Shown piece by piece: positions 25,674-35,149 of a stretch of DNA of 64,000 nucleotides. This DNA comes from Micromonospora sp. WMMD1120. GTDB lineage: Bacteria; Actinomycetota; Actinomycetes; Mycobacteriales; Micromonosporaceae. The position numbers were made by a program, and so were the translations under genes. Location of the stretch: the NCBI RefSeq assembly GCF_029626235.1, contig NZ_JARUBO010000005.1:4932001-4996000 (forward strand), written 5' to 3'. Numbering within the stretch: the first letter of the stretch is position 1; every line of letters begins with the position of its first letter. Below the pieces are notes generated by a model. That model was not told the DNA's origin. It saw only the letters and a list, made by a program, of their open reading frames with translations, and did not search any database.

Positions 25674-26894
25674 ATGGGTATGACGCGGCGCGGCGCTCTC
25701 CTCGTCACGGCATCGTCGCTCCTGGTGGGCGCGGTCGGCTGCGGGGCGCCCGAGGCCCCCGGCGGCAGCTCGGGTGACAGCACCGGCGAGGTGCCGCAAC
25801 GGCCCGGCAAGCCGGTCACGCTCAACGTCCTCGACGTGGCGGGTAACCTCCAGTTGACCCAGGGCATGATCGACGAGTTCGTCGCGAAGAACCCCGACGT
25901 GATCTCCCGGGTGACCTACTCGAAGGCGCCGGCACCCGAACTGGCCGGGAAGATCAAGGCACAGCAGGGGGCGGACCGGGTGGACATCGGTCTCGTGTTG
26001 ACCGGCGTCGACGGCCTGGCCGCCGGCATCGAGCAGGGACTCTGGATCGACCTCCTGCCGGCCTTCGAGGATCGCCTCGCCGGCATGCGCGACTACCTGG
26101 AACCGGCCGCCGCCATGCAGAAGCTCGCCGGCAACGCGGGCGTCACCGTCACCTACTATCCGTCCGGTCCGCTGCTCGAATACCTGCCGTCCCGCCTCGC
26201 GACGCCGCCGACCAGCGCGGACGCGCTGCTCGCCTGGGCCAGGGCCAACCCCAGACGATTCCAGTACGCCCGCCCGGCCAACTCCGGGCCCGGCCGCACC
26301 TTCCTGATGGGTCTGCCCTACATCCTGGGCGACAGCAACCCCAAGGACCCCACCGCCGGGTGGGACAGGACCTGGGCCTTCCTCAAGGAACTGGGCCAGT
26401 ACGTCGACTACTACCCCTCCGGCACCACCGAGACGATGAAGAACCTCGCCAACGGCACGGCGCGCCTGATCGTCAGCACCACCGGTTGGGACATCAACCC
26501 GCGCGTGCTGGGCACGGTGCCGAAGGAGGCCCGGATCGCCACGATCGACGGCTTCCACTGGGTCACCGACGCCCACTACGCCGTCCTGCCCAAGGGCGTG
26601 TCGACCGACACCCAGGCCGCGGTGCTGGCCCTGCTGGCGTTCATGCTCACCCCACAGCAGCAGGCGAAGGCGTACGACGAGGGCTACTTCTACCCGGGCC
26701 CGGCGGTCCGGGGCGTCGACCTGTCGTCGGCGCCCCAGAAGAGCCAGGACGCGATCCGGGAGTTCGGACGCCCCGAGTACGACGCGCTGATCTCCGGGCA
26801 CCCGACCGAGGTTCCGCTGGACGCCAAGAGCCTGGTGGCGGCGTTCAGCAGGTGGGACCGTGAGATCGGCGGCGGGAAGGTCAAGCAGGGATGA
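25674..26894 (+). CDS. ABC transporter solute-binding lipoprotein
   Basis: 406 residues, ATG behind GGAGGGA. The N-terminus MTRRGALLV leads into the lipobox GAVGC (Cys at residue 23), so it is a membrane-tethered binding protein. The mature part has two-lobed features of the large extracellular solute-binding proteins: QGMIDEFVAKNPDV, the central TYYPSGPLLEYLPS, then VLPKGVSTDTQAAVLALLAFML near the C-terminus. The accompanying permeases are of the spermidine/iron/phosphonate-like type rather than the maltose type. Its stop overlaps the ATPase start (ATGA). Substrate is probably an anionic sugar or oligosaccharide from glucuronoxylan, inferred from regulation and neighbours. Confidence 0.88.
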   Translation: MGMTRRGALLVTASSLLVGAVGCGAPEAPGGSSGDSTGEVPQRPGKPVTLNVLDVAGNLQLTQGMIDEFVAKNPDVISRVTYSKAPAPELAGKIKAQQGADRVDIGLVLTGVDGLAAGIEQGLWIDLLPAFEDRLAGMRDYLEPAAAMQKLAGNAGVTVTYYPSGPLLEYLPSRLATPPTSADALLAWARANPRRFQYARPANSGPGRTFLMGLPYILGDSNPKDPTAGWDRTWAFLKELGQYVDYYPSGTTETMKNLANGTARLIVSTTGWDINPRVLGTVPKEARIATIDGFHWVTDAHYAVLPKGVSTDTQAAVLALLAFMLTPQQQAKAYDEGYFYPGPAVRGVDLSSAPQKSQDAIREFGRPEYDALISGHPTEVPLDAKSLVAAFSRWDREIGGGKVKQG

Positions 26895-27991
26895 GCGCGT
26901 TCTCCCGGCTGCGGCTGGACGGGGTGTCCCGCCGGTTCGGCGGCCAGGTCGCGCTGACCGACCTGGACCTGACCATCGCGGCGGGTGAGTTCATCGCCCT
27001 GCTCGGCCCGTCCGGGTGTGGCAAGTCGACGGCGTTGAACTGCCTGGCCGGGCTGCTGCCGTTGACGGCGGGGAGCATCTGGCAGGACGAGCGCCGGATC
27101 GACACGCTGCCACCGGAGCGTCGTGGCTTCGGCATGGTCTTCCAGAGCTACGCCCTCTTTCCGCACCTGACGGTGCGGGCGAACATCGCCTTCGGGCTGC
27201 GCATGCGGCGGCTGCCCCGGGAGGAGACGCGCCGGCGTACCGAGGAGGCGGTGCGGCTGGTGCGGTTGGAGGACCACGTCGACAAGCTTCCCGGCCAGCT
27301 CTCGGGTGGTCAGCAGCAGCGCGTGGCGATCGCCCGCGCCGTGGTCTTCGAGCCGTCGCTGGTGCTGATGGACGAGCCGTTGAGCAACCTCGACGCGAAA
27401 CTGCGCCTGGAGATGCGTACCGAGATCCGTCGGCTGCACCAGTCGCTGGGGCTCACCACCGTCTACGTCACCCACGACCAGGAGGAGGCACTGTCCCTGG
27501 CCGACCGGCTGGTGGTGTTGCGCGAGGGCCGGGTGCAGCAGATCGGCTCCCCGCGTGAGCTGCACACCCGACCGGCGAACTGGCACGTCGCGGACTTCAT
27601 GGGTTACCGCAACCTGTGGCGGGGGCGGGTGACGCGGCGCGACGGCGACCTGGTCACCGTGGACGCGGCCGGTGAGCGCCTGCTCGGCGAGGCGGTGCGG
27701 GACCTCCGGCCCGGAGCGGGCGCGGTCGTCGCGGTACGCCCCGAGGACATCCGTGTCGATGCCGCCGGGGAGAGCCGCAACGCCCTGTCGGCGACCGTCG
27801 AGGTGGTCGAATACCAGGGCCGTGAGCTGGCGGCGGAGGCCCGCACCGACACCGGCCTGCTGCTGCATCTGCGCACCGAGCAGCGGATCACGCCGGGGGA
27901 CCAGGTCAAGCTCGCGATCGACAGGCGACGGCTGCTCGTCTACGCCGACGACCGGGCGGACTCCGCTGCGGTTCCGGGGGTGACCGGGTGA
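26891..27991 (+). CDS. ABC transporter ATPase (PotA/UgpC/MalK type)
   Basis: 366 residues. Walker A GPSGCGKST (residues about 39-47), Q-loop FQSYALFP, signature [14 protein letters not shown], Walker B VLMDEPLSNLDAK and the switch His in VTHDQEEA. The C-terminal TOBE-like domain (from about 240) has VVAVRPEDIRVD and EYQGRELAAEARTD. It is cytoplasmic and powers the importer. It overlaps the gene before and the gene after by 4 bp each, a tightly coupled operon. Confidence 0.95.
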   Translation: MSAFSRLRLDGVSRRFGGQVALTDLDLTIAAGEFIALLGPSGCGKSTALNCLAGLLPLTAGSIWQDERRIDTLPPERRGFGMVFQSYALFPHLTVRANIAFGLRMRRLPREETRRRTEEAVRLVRLEDHVDKLPGQLSGGQQQRVAIARAVVFEPSLVLMDEPLSNLDAKLRLEMRTEIRRLHQSLGLTTVYVTHDQEEALSLADRLVVLREGRVQQIGSPRELHTRPANWHVADFMGYRNLWRGRVTRRDGDLVTVDAAGERLLGEAVRDLRPGAGAVVAVRPEDIRVDAAGESRNALSATVEVVEYQGRELAAEARTDTGLLLHLRTEQRITPGDQVKLAIDRRRLLVYADDRADSAAVPGVTG

Positions 27992-28887
27992 GCGCCGTCG
28001 AGCCCGGCGAGCCGGCGGCGCACTGGCGGCACCGGCTCGCCGAGCGGGGCGTCGACCGTCAGCTCTGGTTGCTGGTCCCGGCCCTGGTCTTCGTCGTCGC
28101 GCTGTTCCTCTACCCGTTCTTCTACGGGCTGACCCTGTCGTTCCAACCCACCACCGGTGGGCCGTTCAGCGACTACGCCCGCTTCTTCTCCGACGCGTAC
28201 GAGCGGGGCACGATCGGGATCACCCTGCGCATCGCGCTGCCCGCCGCGCTGCTGAACGTCCTTGCCGCGGTGCCGATCGCGTACCGGATGCGCGGTCGGT
28301 TCCGGGCCAGGCGACTGGTCACCACACTGCTGGTCGTGCCGATCACGCTCGGCACCGTCCTCACCGCGCAGGGCCTGCTCAACTTCCTCGGCCCGACCGG
28401 CTGGTTCAACCGCGTCCTGCTCGCCACCCACCTGGTCGACGAGCCGGTGCGGCTGACCCACAACTACTGGGGTGTCTTCTTCTCGCTGGTCATCACCGGC
28501 TTCCCGTTCGCGTTCCTGCTGGTGCTGTCGTACCTCTCCGGCATCGACCCCACCCTGGAGCGCGCCGCCGCGACGTTGGGCGCGGACTGGCGTCGGCGGT
28601 TCACCCGGGTGACCCTGCCCCTGCTGATGCCCGGCCTGGCCACCACCTTCTGCCTGACGTTCGTGCTGGCGTTCAGCGTGTTCCCGTCGGCCGTCCTGGT
28701 CGGCAACCCGGCCGGTGAGACCCGGGTGATCTCGCTCGCCGCCTACCAGGCGGCGTACGAGCAGTACGACTACCCGTACGCGTCGGCCATCGCCATGATC
28801 ATGGGCTTCGTCGAGCTGGTCATCATCGCCGTGGTGCTGGCCGCGCGGAGCCGCTTCTACACCGGCTCCACCGGAGGCAAGGGCTGA
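27988..28887 (+). CDS. ABC transporter permease 1
   Basis: 299 residues from GTG overlapping the ATPase stop. Six TM segments: LLVPALVFVVALFLYPFFYG first, and GLATTFCLTFVLAFSVFPSAV and MIMGFVELVIIAVVLA near the end. The EAA loop reads ERAAATLGADWRRRFTRVTLPLLMPG (split by the loop), where the permease contacts the ATPase. Sequence is of the PotB/AfuB-like class. It shares one base with the next permease gene (TGATG). Confidence 0.92.
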   Translation: MSAVEPGEPAAHWRHRLAERGVDRQLWLLVPALVFVVALFLYPFFYGLTLSFQPTTGGPFSDYARFFSDAYERGTIGITLRIALPAALLNVLAAVPIAYRMRGRFRARRLVTTLLVVPITLGTVLTAQGLLNFLGPTGWFNRVLLATHLVDEPVRLTHNYWGVFFSLVITGFPFAFLLVLSYLSGIDPTLERAAATLGADWRRRFTRVTLPLLMPGLATTFCLTFVLAFSVFPSAVLVGNPAGETRVISLAAYQAAYEQYDYPYASAIAMIMGFVELVIIAVVLAARSRFYTGSTGGKG

Positions 28888-29774
28888 TGGCGACGACGAC
28901 CCAGGCGCCACCGGCGCGCCCCGCCGCCAGCACCGCACGACGGCGGCGCATCGCCGCGCGCCCGTCCGCCTGGATCGTCTGGGGCGTCGTCGCGTTCTTC
29001 TTCCTCAACCTCCTGGGCGTCGTGGCGTCCGTGCTGGTCAGCTCGTTCGGCGAGCGCTGGTTCGACACCTGGCTCCCGGACGGCTACACCACCGACTGGT
29101 ACGGCCGGGCCTGGGACGAGTTCGCGCTGCTGTCGGTCATCGTCGTGACCCTCGAGGTCTCCGCCCTCGTCGTCGGCCTGTCGCTGCTGATCGGCGTGCC
29201 GGCCGCCTACGCCCTCGCGCGGCGGTCGTTCCCCGGCAAGCGGCTGGTCTTCCTCGTCTTCCTGCTGCCCATCCTCATGCCACCGATCACGTACGGCATC
29301 CCGCTGGCGACGGTCCTCTACAAGTTCGGGTTCGCCGGGAACATGTCCGGGGTCGTGCTCGCCAACCTCGTGCCGTCGGTGCCGTTCGTCATCCTGACGA
29401 TGACCCCGTTCATCGAGCAGATCGACCCCCGGATCGAGAGCGCCGCCCGGATGTGCGGCGCGAGCCTGGGCAACGTCTTCCTCCGAGTCCTCACGCCGTT
29501 GCTCGTGCCGGGCATCCTCGCCTCGGCGATCCTCGTCCTGGTCCGGACCGTGGGCATGTTCGAGCTGACCTTCCTGACCGCGGGGCCGGACTCGCAGACC
29601 CTCGTGGTGGCGCTCTACTACTCGATGTCCGCGTCCGGGATCAGGGCGCAGCAGTCGGTCGACGCCATGGCGGTCATCTACACCACGATGATGCTCGTCC
29701 TGCTCGTCGTCGCGCTGCGCTACGTCAACCCGACCCAACTGGTCGCGCGGGTCAAGGACGAGCCCGAGCACTGA
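28887..29774 (+). CDS. ABC transporter permease 2
   Basis: 295 residues. TM segments include WIVWGVVAFFFLNLLGVVAS, VSALVVGLSLLIGVPAAYAL, LVFLVFLLPILMPPITYGI and the last YTTMMLVLLVVALRYV. The EAA-type loop is ESAARMCGASLGNVFLRVLTP. It is the PotC-like partner of permease 1 and ends the importer operon. Its last 23 bases overlap the 3' end of the convergent kinase gene, so no independent terminator separates the two. Confidence 0.92.
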   Translation: MATTTQAPPARPAASTARRRRIAARPSAWIVWGVVAFFFLNLLGVVASVLVSSFGERWFDTWLPDGYTTDWYGRAWDEFALLSVIVVTLEVSALVVGLSLLIGVPAAYALARRSFPGKRLVFLVFLLPILMPPITYGIPLATVLYKFGFAGNMSGVVLANLVPSVPFVILTMTPFIEQIDPRIESAARMCGASLGNVFLRVLTPLLVPGILASAILVLVRTVGMFELTFLTAGPDSQTLVVALYYSMSASGIRAQQSVDAMAVIYTTMMLVLLVVALRYVNPTQLVARVKDEPEH

Positions 29775-31305
29775 GGCCGACCGTCGTCTCGGCGAGGATC
29801 TCGCCGGTTCGGCAGGCGAGCGAGACGAGTGCGGGCAGCTTCGTCCGCAGACCCCGGTAGGTCGCGGCGAGGGCGGGGTCGACAGGCACGGGATCGGTGT
29901 CGGCGCACTGCGGGGCGAGCCGGGTCACGGCCTCCCGAAGGTCGGCTGCCTCGCCGATGGCGAAGAGCCCGAGCGCCGCCGCGCCCAGCGTGGCGTCGTC
30001 GGTCGCACCCACCACCCGCGCCGGGCGGCCCAGCACCGCTGCCATCACCGCACGCCACAGCGGAGACCGGAACGTCGCACCGGCCAGTCGAACGTCGTCG
30101 ACCGGCGTCAACGCGGCCAGTCGGTCGCAGAGTTCACCGAGTTGCAGGCAGACACCCTCCACGGCAGCCCGCGCCAGGTGGCCGCGGGAGTGCGCGGCGC
30201 GTAACCCGAGAAGCGCGCCCGGCGGGCCGGCAACCTCGTCCGTGCCCTGGTCGGGGAGCAGGTACGGCAGCATGACGAGGCCGTCGCTGCCGGGCGCCAC
30301 CCGCTCGGCCAGATCCAGGAGCGCGGGGGTCTCCCCGTCGTCACCGGGCGACGGCGCGAGATCGGGCGCGAGGGTTCGCGCCGCCCACCGTACGACGTCG
30401 CCCCCGTTGCGCACCGCCCCGCCGACCACCCACGCGTCCTCGGTCAACGCGCCGCAGCAGAAGGACTCGTCCGGGTCGACGAGGGGCGCCGCGACGACGG
30501 TCCGCACGGCCCCGGTCGCGCCGAGCGTCAACAGGCCGACGGTCCGGTCGATGGCCCCCGCGCCCAGACTGCCCGAGGGGCCGCTGCCCGCGCCCACGAC
30601 GACCGGTGTGCCGGACGGCAGTCCGACCGCGCGACCGACCGCCGCCGAGAGCCGCAGCACCGCCGTCGTGGGCAGGACCGAGGGCAGTTGACTCTCCGAC
30701 ACCCCGGCCAGATCGAGGATCGTACGGCTCCACTCCCGGCGGCGCACATCGAACAGCCCGGTGCCGGACGCCGCGGACAACTCCGTCACCATCGTGCCGG
30801 TGAGCCGATGGAGCAGGTAGTCCTTGAGGTCGACCCACCACCGCGTCGCCGCGCAGAGCCGGGGTTCGTGCCGGGCGAACCACAGCAGCTTGCAGAGCGG
30901 GCTCATCGGGCGCACGGGTGTGCCGGTCAGCCGGTGCAGCTCCCGGCTCTGACCGGAGGCCCGCAACTCGCGGGCCGCCTCCGACGATCGTGAGTCACGC
31001 CCGGTCAGCAGCGGCGTCACCGGCGTCAGTGTCGCGTCCAGGCCGATCAGGCCGTGCCGGGCGGCGCTCAGCGCGAGGGCGACCACCTCCGCACCGGCGG
31101 TGTCGGCGACACACGCCGCCGTCGCCGCGAGGGTGGCCGCCACGAGCACGTCCGGTTCCTGCACCTGCCAGCCGGGCGCCGGCTCCAGCAGCGGATATTC
31201 CCGAACCGCCTGGTGTCGCCCGGTGCCGTCGACAGCGAACGCGGTGGCCCGGACGGCGGTGCTGCCCACGTCGATCCCGAGGATGACACGACGGTCCGGC
31301 GCCAT
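29752..31305 (-). CDS. FGGY-family carbohydrate kinase, gluconokinase-like
   Basis: About 517 residues from ATG 31305 (a TTG at 31341 is the in-frame alternative). The phosphate-1 motif is GIDVGSTAVRATAF. Substrate-side segments GTPVRPMSPLCKLLWF and LKDYLLHRLTGTMVTE are typical of FGGY gluconate kinases rather than xylulokinases. VVGGAVRNGGDVVRW and GATFRSPLWRAVMAAVLGRP cover the C-terminal actin-like domain. It phosphorylates a sugar acid or pentulose in the cytosol. It is convergent with the importer operon, and a GCAA-N4-TTGC site lies 33 bp before its start. That places it in the same regulon, so it likely handles the imported sugar acid or a product of it (inference). Confidence 0.88.
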   Translation of the reverse strand: MAPDRRVILGIDVGSTAVRATAFAVDGTGRHQAVREYPLLEPAPGWQVQEPDVLVAATLAATAACVADTAGAEVVALALSAARHGLIGLDATLTPVTPLLTGRDSRSSEAARELRASGQSRELHRLTGTPVRPMSPLCKLLWFARHEPRLCAATRWWVDLKDYLLHRLTGTMVTELSAASGTGLFDVRRREWSRTILDLAGVSESQLPSVLPTTAVLRLSAAVGRAVGLPSGTPVVVGAGSGPSGSLGAGAIDRTVGLLTLGATGAVRTVVAAPLVDPDESFCCGALTEDAWVVGGAVRNGGDVVRWAARTLAPDLAPSPGDDGETPALLDLAERVAPGSDGLVMLPYLLPDQGTDEVAGPPGALLGLRAAHSRGHLARAAVEGVCLQLGELCDRLAALTPVDDVRLAGATFRSPLWRAVMAAVLGRPARVVGATDDATLGAAALGLFAIGEAADLREAVTRLAPQCADTDPVPVDPALAATYRGLRTKLPALVSLACRTGEILAETTVGLSARARP

Positions 31306-31337
31306 CAGCACATGGTCGAGAAGTGCCCGACGGTCCG

Positions 31338-31349
31338 GCAAGCGATTGC
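31338..31349. promoter_or_regulatory. LacI-type operator upstream of the kinase (GCAAGCGATTGC)
   Basis: Perfect GCAA-N4-TTGC palindrome just before the kinase start. The centre (GCGA) differs from that of the importer site (CCCG) but the arms are identical. Confidence 0.6.
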
Positions 31350-31380
31350 GCGCAGTTGTCGTCGTCGCGCTCGGTCGACC

Positions 31381-32094
31381 TCAGACCAGGAACTGCTCCC
31401 GCATCGTCGCGCCCAGGTTGATCCCGCCGACCGCCCGGGGGCTGGCCGGGTCGTGCACGGCGACGGTGTTGTTGCGCCGCATCAGCTCGCGGACCGCGGG
31501 CGGCAACCGGGGCGGGTCGTCCATGGCGGTGAGGACCTGCGCCGCGCTGGCGATCAGCCGGTCGACCAGGGCGGCGGCGTCGGTGTCCACCCGCACCCGG
31601 CCGTACTCCCAGCCGGCGGTGGTGAGGTCGAGCACCTCGAACACCCGGGTCAGCAGCGGGTTCGGGTCGGTCACCTGCTCCAGCCGGGGCGCCCGGTCGC
31701 CGACCACCGCGACAGCGGCGGTCACCTGCGCGTACGGGTGGAACCCGCAGGGCAGCGCGAACAGCGGCCAGCGCAGGGCCGGGCCGGCCTCCTTCCACAG
31801 CGGCCGGTAGTTGCGGCGGTGCACCAGCAGCCGCCGGCCGGTGCGCTGGTGGATCTGGTGCGCCTGGGCCTGGAGGTCGACGTGGGCCTCGTCGGCGACC
31901 TGGCTCACGATGCGGGCCGCGACCACCAGGCCGTCGTCGCTGTTCAGAGTGCCGGTCAGCGCCTCGACCTGCTCGGGGAAGCGGATCCGCGCGTGCGCGC
32001 CGTAGCGGGTCTGGACGTCCCGTAGCAACGCCTGCTGGTGACCCGGGTCAAGCTGGACGCGCTTGGTGCCAAACAGTCGACGCAGCCAACGCAT
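31381..32094 (-). CDS. hypothetical protein, conserved-looking
   Basis: 237 residues from ATG 32094, where GAGGCGAC provides a ribosome site; the longer frame does not look coding. Soluble, with no signal. Features: a basic N-terminus (MRWLRRLFGTKRVQLDPG), the central HQIHQRTGRRLLVHRRNYR, a hydrophobic RWPLFALPCGFHPYAQVTAAVAVVG, and a C-terminal RRNNTVAVHDP. I do not recognise a domain. It sits between the kinase and the two-component system on the same strand. Confidence 0.65.
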   Translation of the reverse strand: MRWLRRLFGTKRVQLDPGHQQALLRDVQTRYGAHARIRFPEQVEALTGTLNSDDGLVVAARIVSQVADEAHVDLQAQAHQIHQRTGRRLLVHRRNYRPLWKEAGPALRWPLFALPCGFHPYAQVTAAVAVVGDRAPRLEQVTDPNPLLTRVFEVLDLTTAGWEYGRVRVDTDAAALVDRLIASAAQVLTAMDDPPRLPPAVRELMRRNNTVAVHDPASPRAVGGINLGATMREQFLV

Positions 32095-32193
32095 GTCGCC
32101 TCGTTTCAGCAGAGCCGTCGCGGACGGCGGCAATGCTAGTGCGTCGACCATCGCCCGTGTTTCCAAGGGGTGGCTGGGAGACGTCGACACGTG

Positions 32194-32856
<663 letters not shown>

Positions 32857-32872
32857 GCCCGGCCCCCGTTGC

Positions 32873-34003
32873 TCACGCGGACTCCCGCAGCGGGATGGTC
32901 GCCCGTACCGTGAAGCCGTGGTCGTCGTTGGCGGCGGCCCGCAGCGTGCCGCCCAGCGCGGTGACCCGTTCCCGCATGCCGCGCAGCCCCACCCCCGGCG
33001 TGGGCGGCCGGGCGGACGACGCCTGCCCGTCGTCGGTGACCGCCACGGTGAGCCCGGTCGGGGCGTACTCGACGAGGACCTGCGCGGTGGCCGGGCCGGC
33101 GTGGCGGGCCACATTGGTCAGGGCCTCCTGGATGACCCGGTAACCGGCCTGGTCGACGTCGTCGGGCAGCCCCCGTGCCTGCCCGACGACCGTCACCCGC
33201 ACCGGGACGCCGACCGCCCGGGTCCGTTCGGCCAGCTCCTCCACCCGGGACAGCCCGACCCGGTCACCGTCCTCGGGAGCGCGCAGGACGTCGAGGGTCG
33301 TCCGGAGTTCCCGCATCGCGGCGCCGCTGGCCTCCTGGATCGCCAGCAGCGTGGCCGACGGCTCCTCACCGTGCTTGCGGGCCAGGTGCACCGCGATCCC
33401 GGCCTGCACCTTGATCACCGAGATGCTGTGGGTCAGGGAGTCGTGCAGGTCGCGGGCGATGCGCAGGCGCTCCTCCCCGGCGCGGCGCAGGGCCACCTCC
33501 TCGCGGGTGCGTTCGGCCTCGATCGCCCGTTGTTCGACCTGCTCCAGGTACGCCTGGCGCTGCCGCGCGACGAGCCCGGCCACGTTCGCCGCCACGAACC
33601 AGCCCAGCAGCAGCGCCGTCCGTTCGGCGACCAGTTGGGCGGGACGGTCGCCCGGCGCGCTCGCGACGTCGCGGGCCAGGAAGCCGCCGAGGAAGGCGAG
33701 ACTGGCCACGAGCGCCGCCGCCCGCTGCCCCCGCCAGGCGGCGACGTAGACAGCGCCCAGGACGGGAAACGCGGCGGACGCCCCGGGGTGCACCCGGAGA
33801 TGGACGGCCAGCATGGCGGCGGTTACCACGCCCAGCGCCGGCACCGGGTACCGCCGGCACGCCGCCACGGCGACGACCATGGCCACCACCAGGACGACGT
33901 CGAGCACACCGATCCGCGCGGCGTCCGGGGTGAGCGCGGCGTTGCCGAGCAGGAGGGCGCCGAGGGCGAGGCCACTCAGGGCGTACGGGAGGTCGCGGCG
34001 CAT
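32873..34003 (-). CDS. NarL-type sensor histidine kinase (HisKA_3)
   Basis: 376 residues. The N-terminal membrane domain has about five TM segments (residues 5-150, for example VLDVVLVVAMVVAVAAC and ERTALLLGWFVAANVAGLV). A short coiled linker leads to the HisKA_3 dimerisation helix RIARDLHDSLTHSISVI with the phospho-accepting His. The HATPase domain has VIQEALTNVARHAG (N box) and GVGLRGMRERVTALGG (G box). There is no large extracellular sensor, so it senses within or near the membrane. Operon with the response regulator. Confidence 0.94.
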   Translation of the reverse strand: MRRDLPYALSGLALGALLLGNAALTPDAARIGVLDVVLVVAMVVAVAACRRYPVPALGVVTAAMLAVHLRVHPGASAAFPVLGAVYVAAWRGQRAAALVASLAFLGGFLARDVASAPGDRPAQLVAERTALLLGWFVAANVAGLVARQRQAYLEQVEQRAIEAERTREEVALRRAGEERLRIARDLHDSLTHSISVIKVQAGIAVHLARKHGEEPSATLLAIQEASGAAMRELRTTLDVLRAPEDGDRVGLSRVEELAERTRAVGVPVRVTVVGQARGLPDDVDQAGYRVIQEALTNVARHAGPATAQVLVEYAPTGLTVAVTDDGQASSARPPTPGVGLRGMRERVTALGGTLRAAANDDHGFTVRATIPLRESA

Positions 34004-34147
34004 TGTCGCACTGTAGAACGGTCGTCCCCGGCGTAGCGTCCCGCCAGCGTGGTAGATGCGGCGTACCACGGACGCGGTAGCGGCGGCGCCGCAAGTGTCC
34101 ACGACGGAACGACGCTTTCCCCGGCCGCCGTGGCGAGCATCGAACCC

Positions 34148-35140
34148 ATGACCTACCGCTTCTTCGCCCCGCCCCCCGCGAGGGCGGCGACCGGCCGCAC
34201 CGCGGCGGTGTACCAACAGACGCGCGACGACTTTCTCGGGCCGCTGCCCACCTTCCAGGCCCTGTCGGCAGTGCCGGAGGTGCTGGCCGGGACGTGGTCG
34301 CTGATGCGGGAGGCCCTGCTCGCCGGGGACGCGTCCCGCACCGAGCGCGAACTCGTCGCGGCGGCGGTCTCCCGGGCCAACCGCTGCCAGTTCTGCCTCG
34401 ACGCCCACGTGCTGCTGCTGCACGCGCTCGGCGAGCCGCGGCTGGCCGCCGCCGTCGCCCGTGGTGACACGCCACCCCAGCAGAGGCACGCCGAACTCGT
34501 CCGCTGGGCGCAGTCCAGCCGCAACCCCCGGGCCGCCGGCTGGAGCAGCCCGTACCGCCCGGAGATCACCGGCACCCTGCTCGCCTTCCACTTCATCAAC
34601 CGGGTCGTCTCGGCCCTGCTCGACCCGGACCTGCTCCCCGGCGGCCTGCACCGCGCCCCGCTGGTGCGCTCGGTCGGCGGCCGGTTCTACGCCAGGGCGG
34701 CCCGGGAACCGAAGGAACCCGGTCGCAGTCTCCCGCTGCTCGACGCCGCCGACGCCACGACGCCACCCGGCTGGGCGGGGGACAGCCCGGTGGGCGTCGC
34801 GTACGTGGCCCTGCGGCACGCCGCCCTGCGGGGCGGGGAGCTGCTGGGCGAGGTCGCCCGCCAGACCGTCACGGCCACCGTGCGCTGGGAGGACGGGCGG
34901 TTCCCGGCCCGACCCGCCGACTGGGCCGTCGACCTGGTCCGGGACATCCCCGGCACGGACCGCATCGGCACCCGGATAGCGCTGCTGGTGGCGTTCGCGC
35001 CCAGCGCCGTCAGCCCGGGTGACGTCGCGCTCTGGCGACTGTCGCACCCGCACGACGCCGACCTCGTCCGGCTGGTCGCCTTCGGGGCGATCGCCGCCAC
35101 CGACCACGTCGCCCGCGCCCTGGCGACGGCCCACAGCTAG
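34148..35140 (+). CDS. carboxymuconolactone decarboxylase/AhpD-like protein
   Basis: About 330 residues from ATG 34148. The AhpD-like core near residues 60-100 has ELVAAAVSRANRCQFCLDAH with the redox C-x-x-C and the following His of this fold. The rest is a second helical half (TLLAFHFINRVVSALL, VGVAYVALRHAALRGGELLG). AhpD-like proteins act as disulphide-dependent peroxidase partners. It is 10 bp before the 4-TM gene and heads an operon ending in a multicopper oxidase, pointing to extracytoplasmic redox or copper stress. The start lacks a strong Shine-Dalgarno sequence. Confidence 0.82.
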   Translation: MTYRFFAPPPARAATGRTAAVYQQTRDDFLGPLPTFQALSAVPEVLAGTWSLMREALLAGDASRTERELVAAAVSRANRCQFCLDAHVLLLHALGEPRLAAAVARGDTPPQQRHAELVRWAQSSRNPRAAGWSSPYRPEITGTLLAFHFINRVVSALLDPDLLPGGLHRAPLVRSVGGRFYARAAREPKEPGRSLPLLDAADATTPPGWAGDSPVGVAYVALRHAALRGGELLGEVARQTVTATVRWEDGRFPARPADWAVDLVRDIPGTDRIGTRIALLVAFAPSAVSPGDVALWRLSHPHDADLVRLVAFGAIAATDHVARALATAHS

Positions 35141-35149
35141 GAGACCCCG

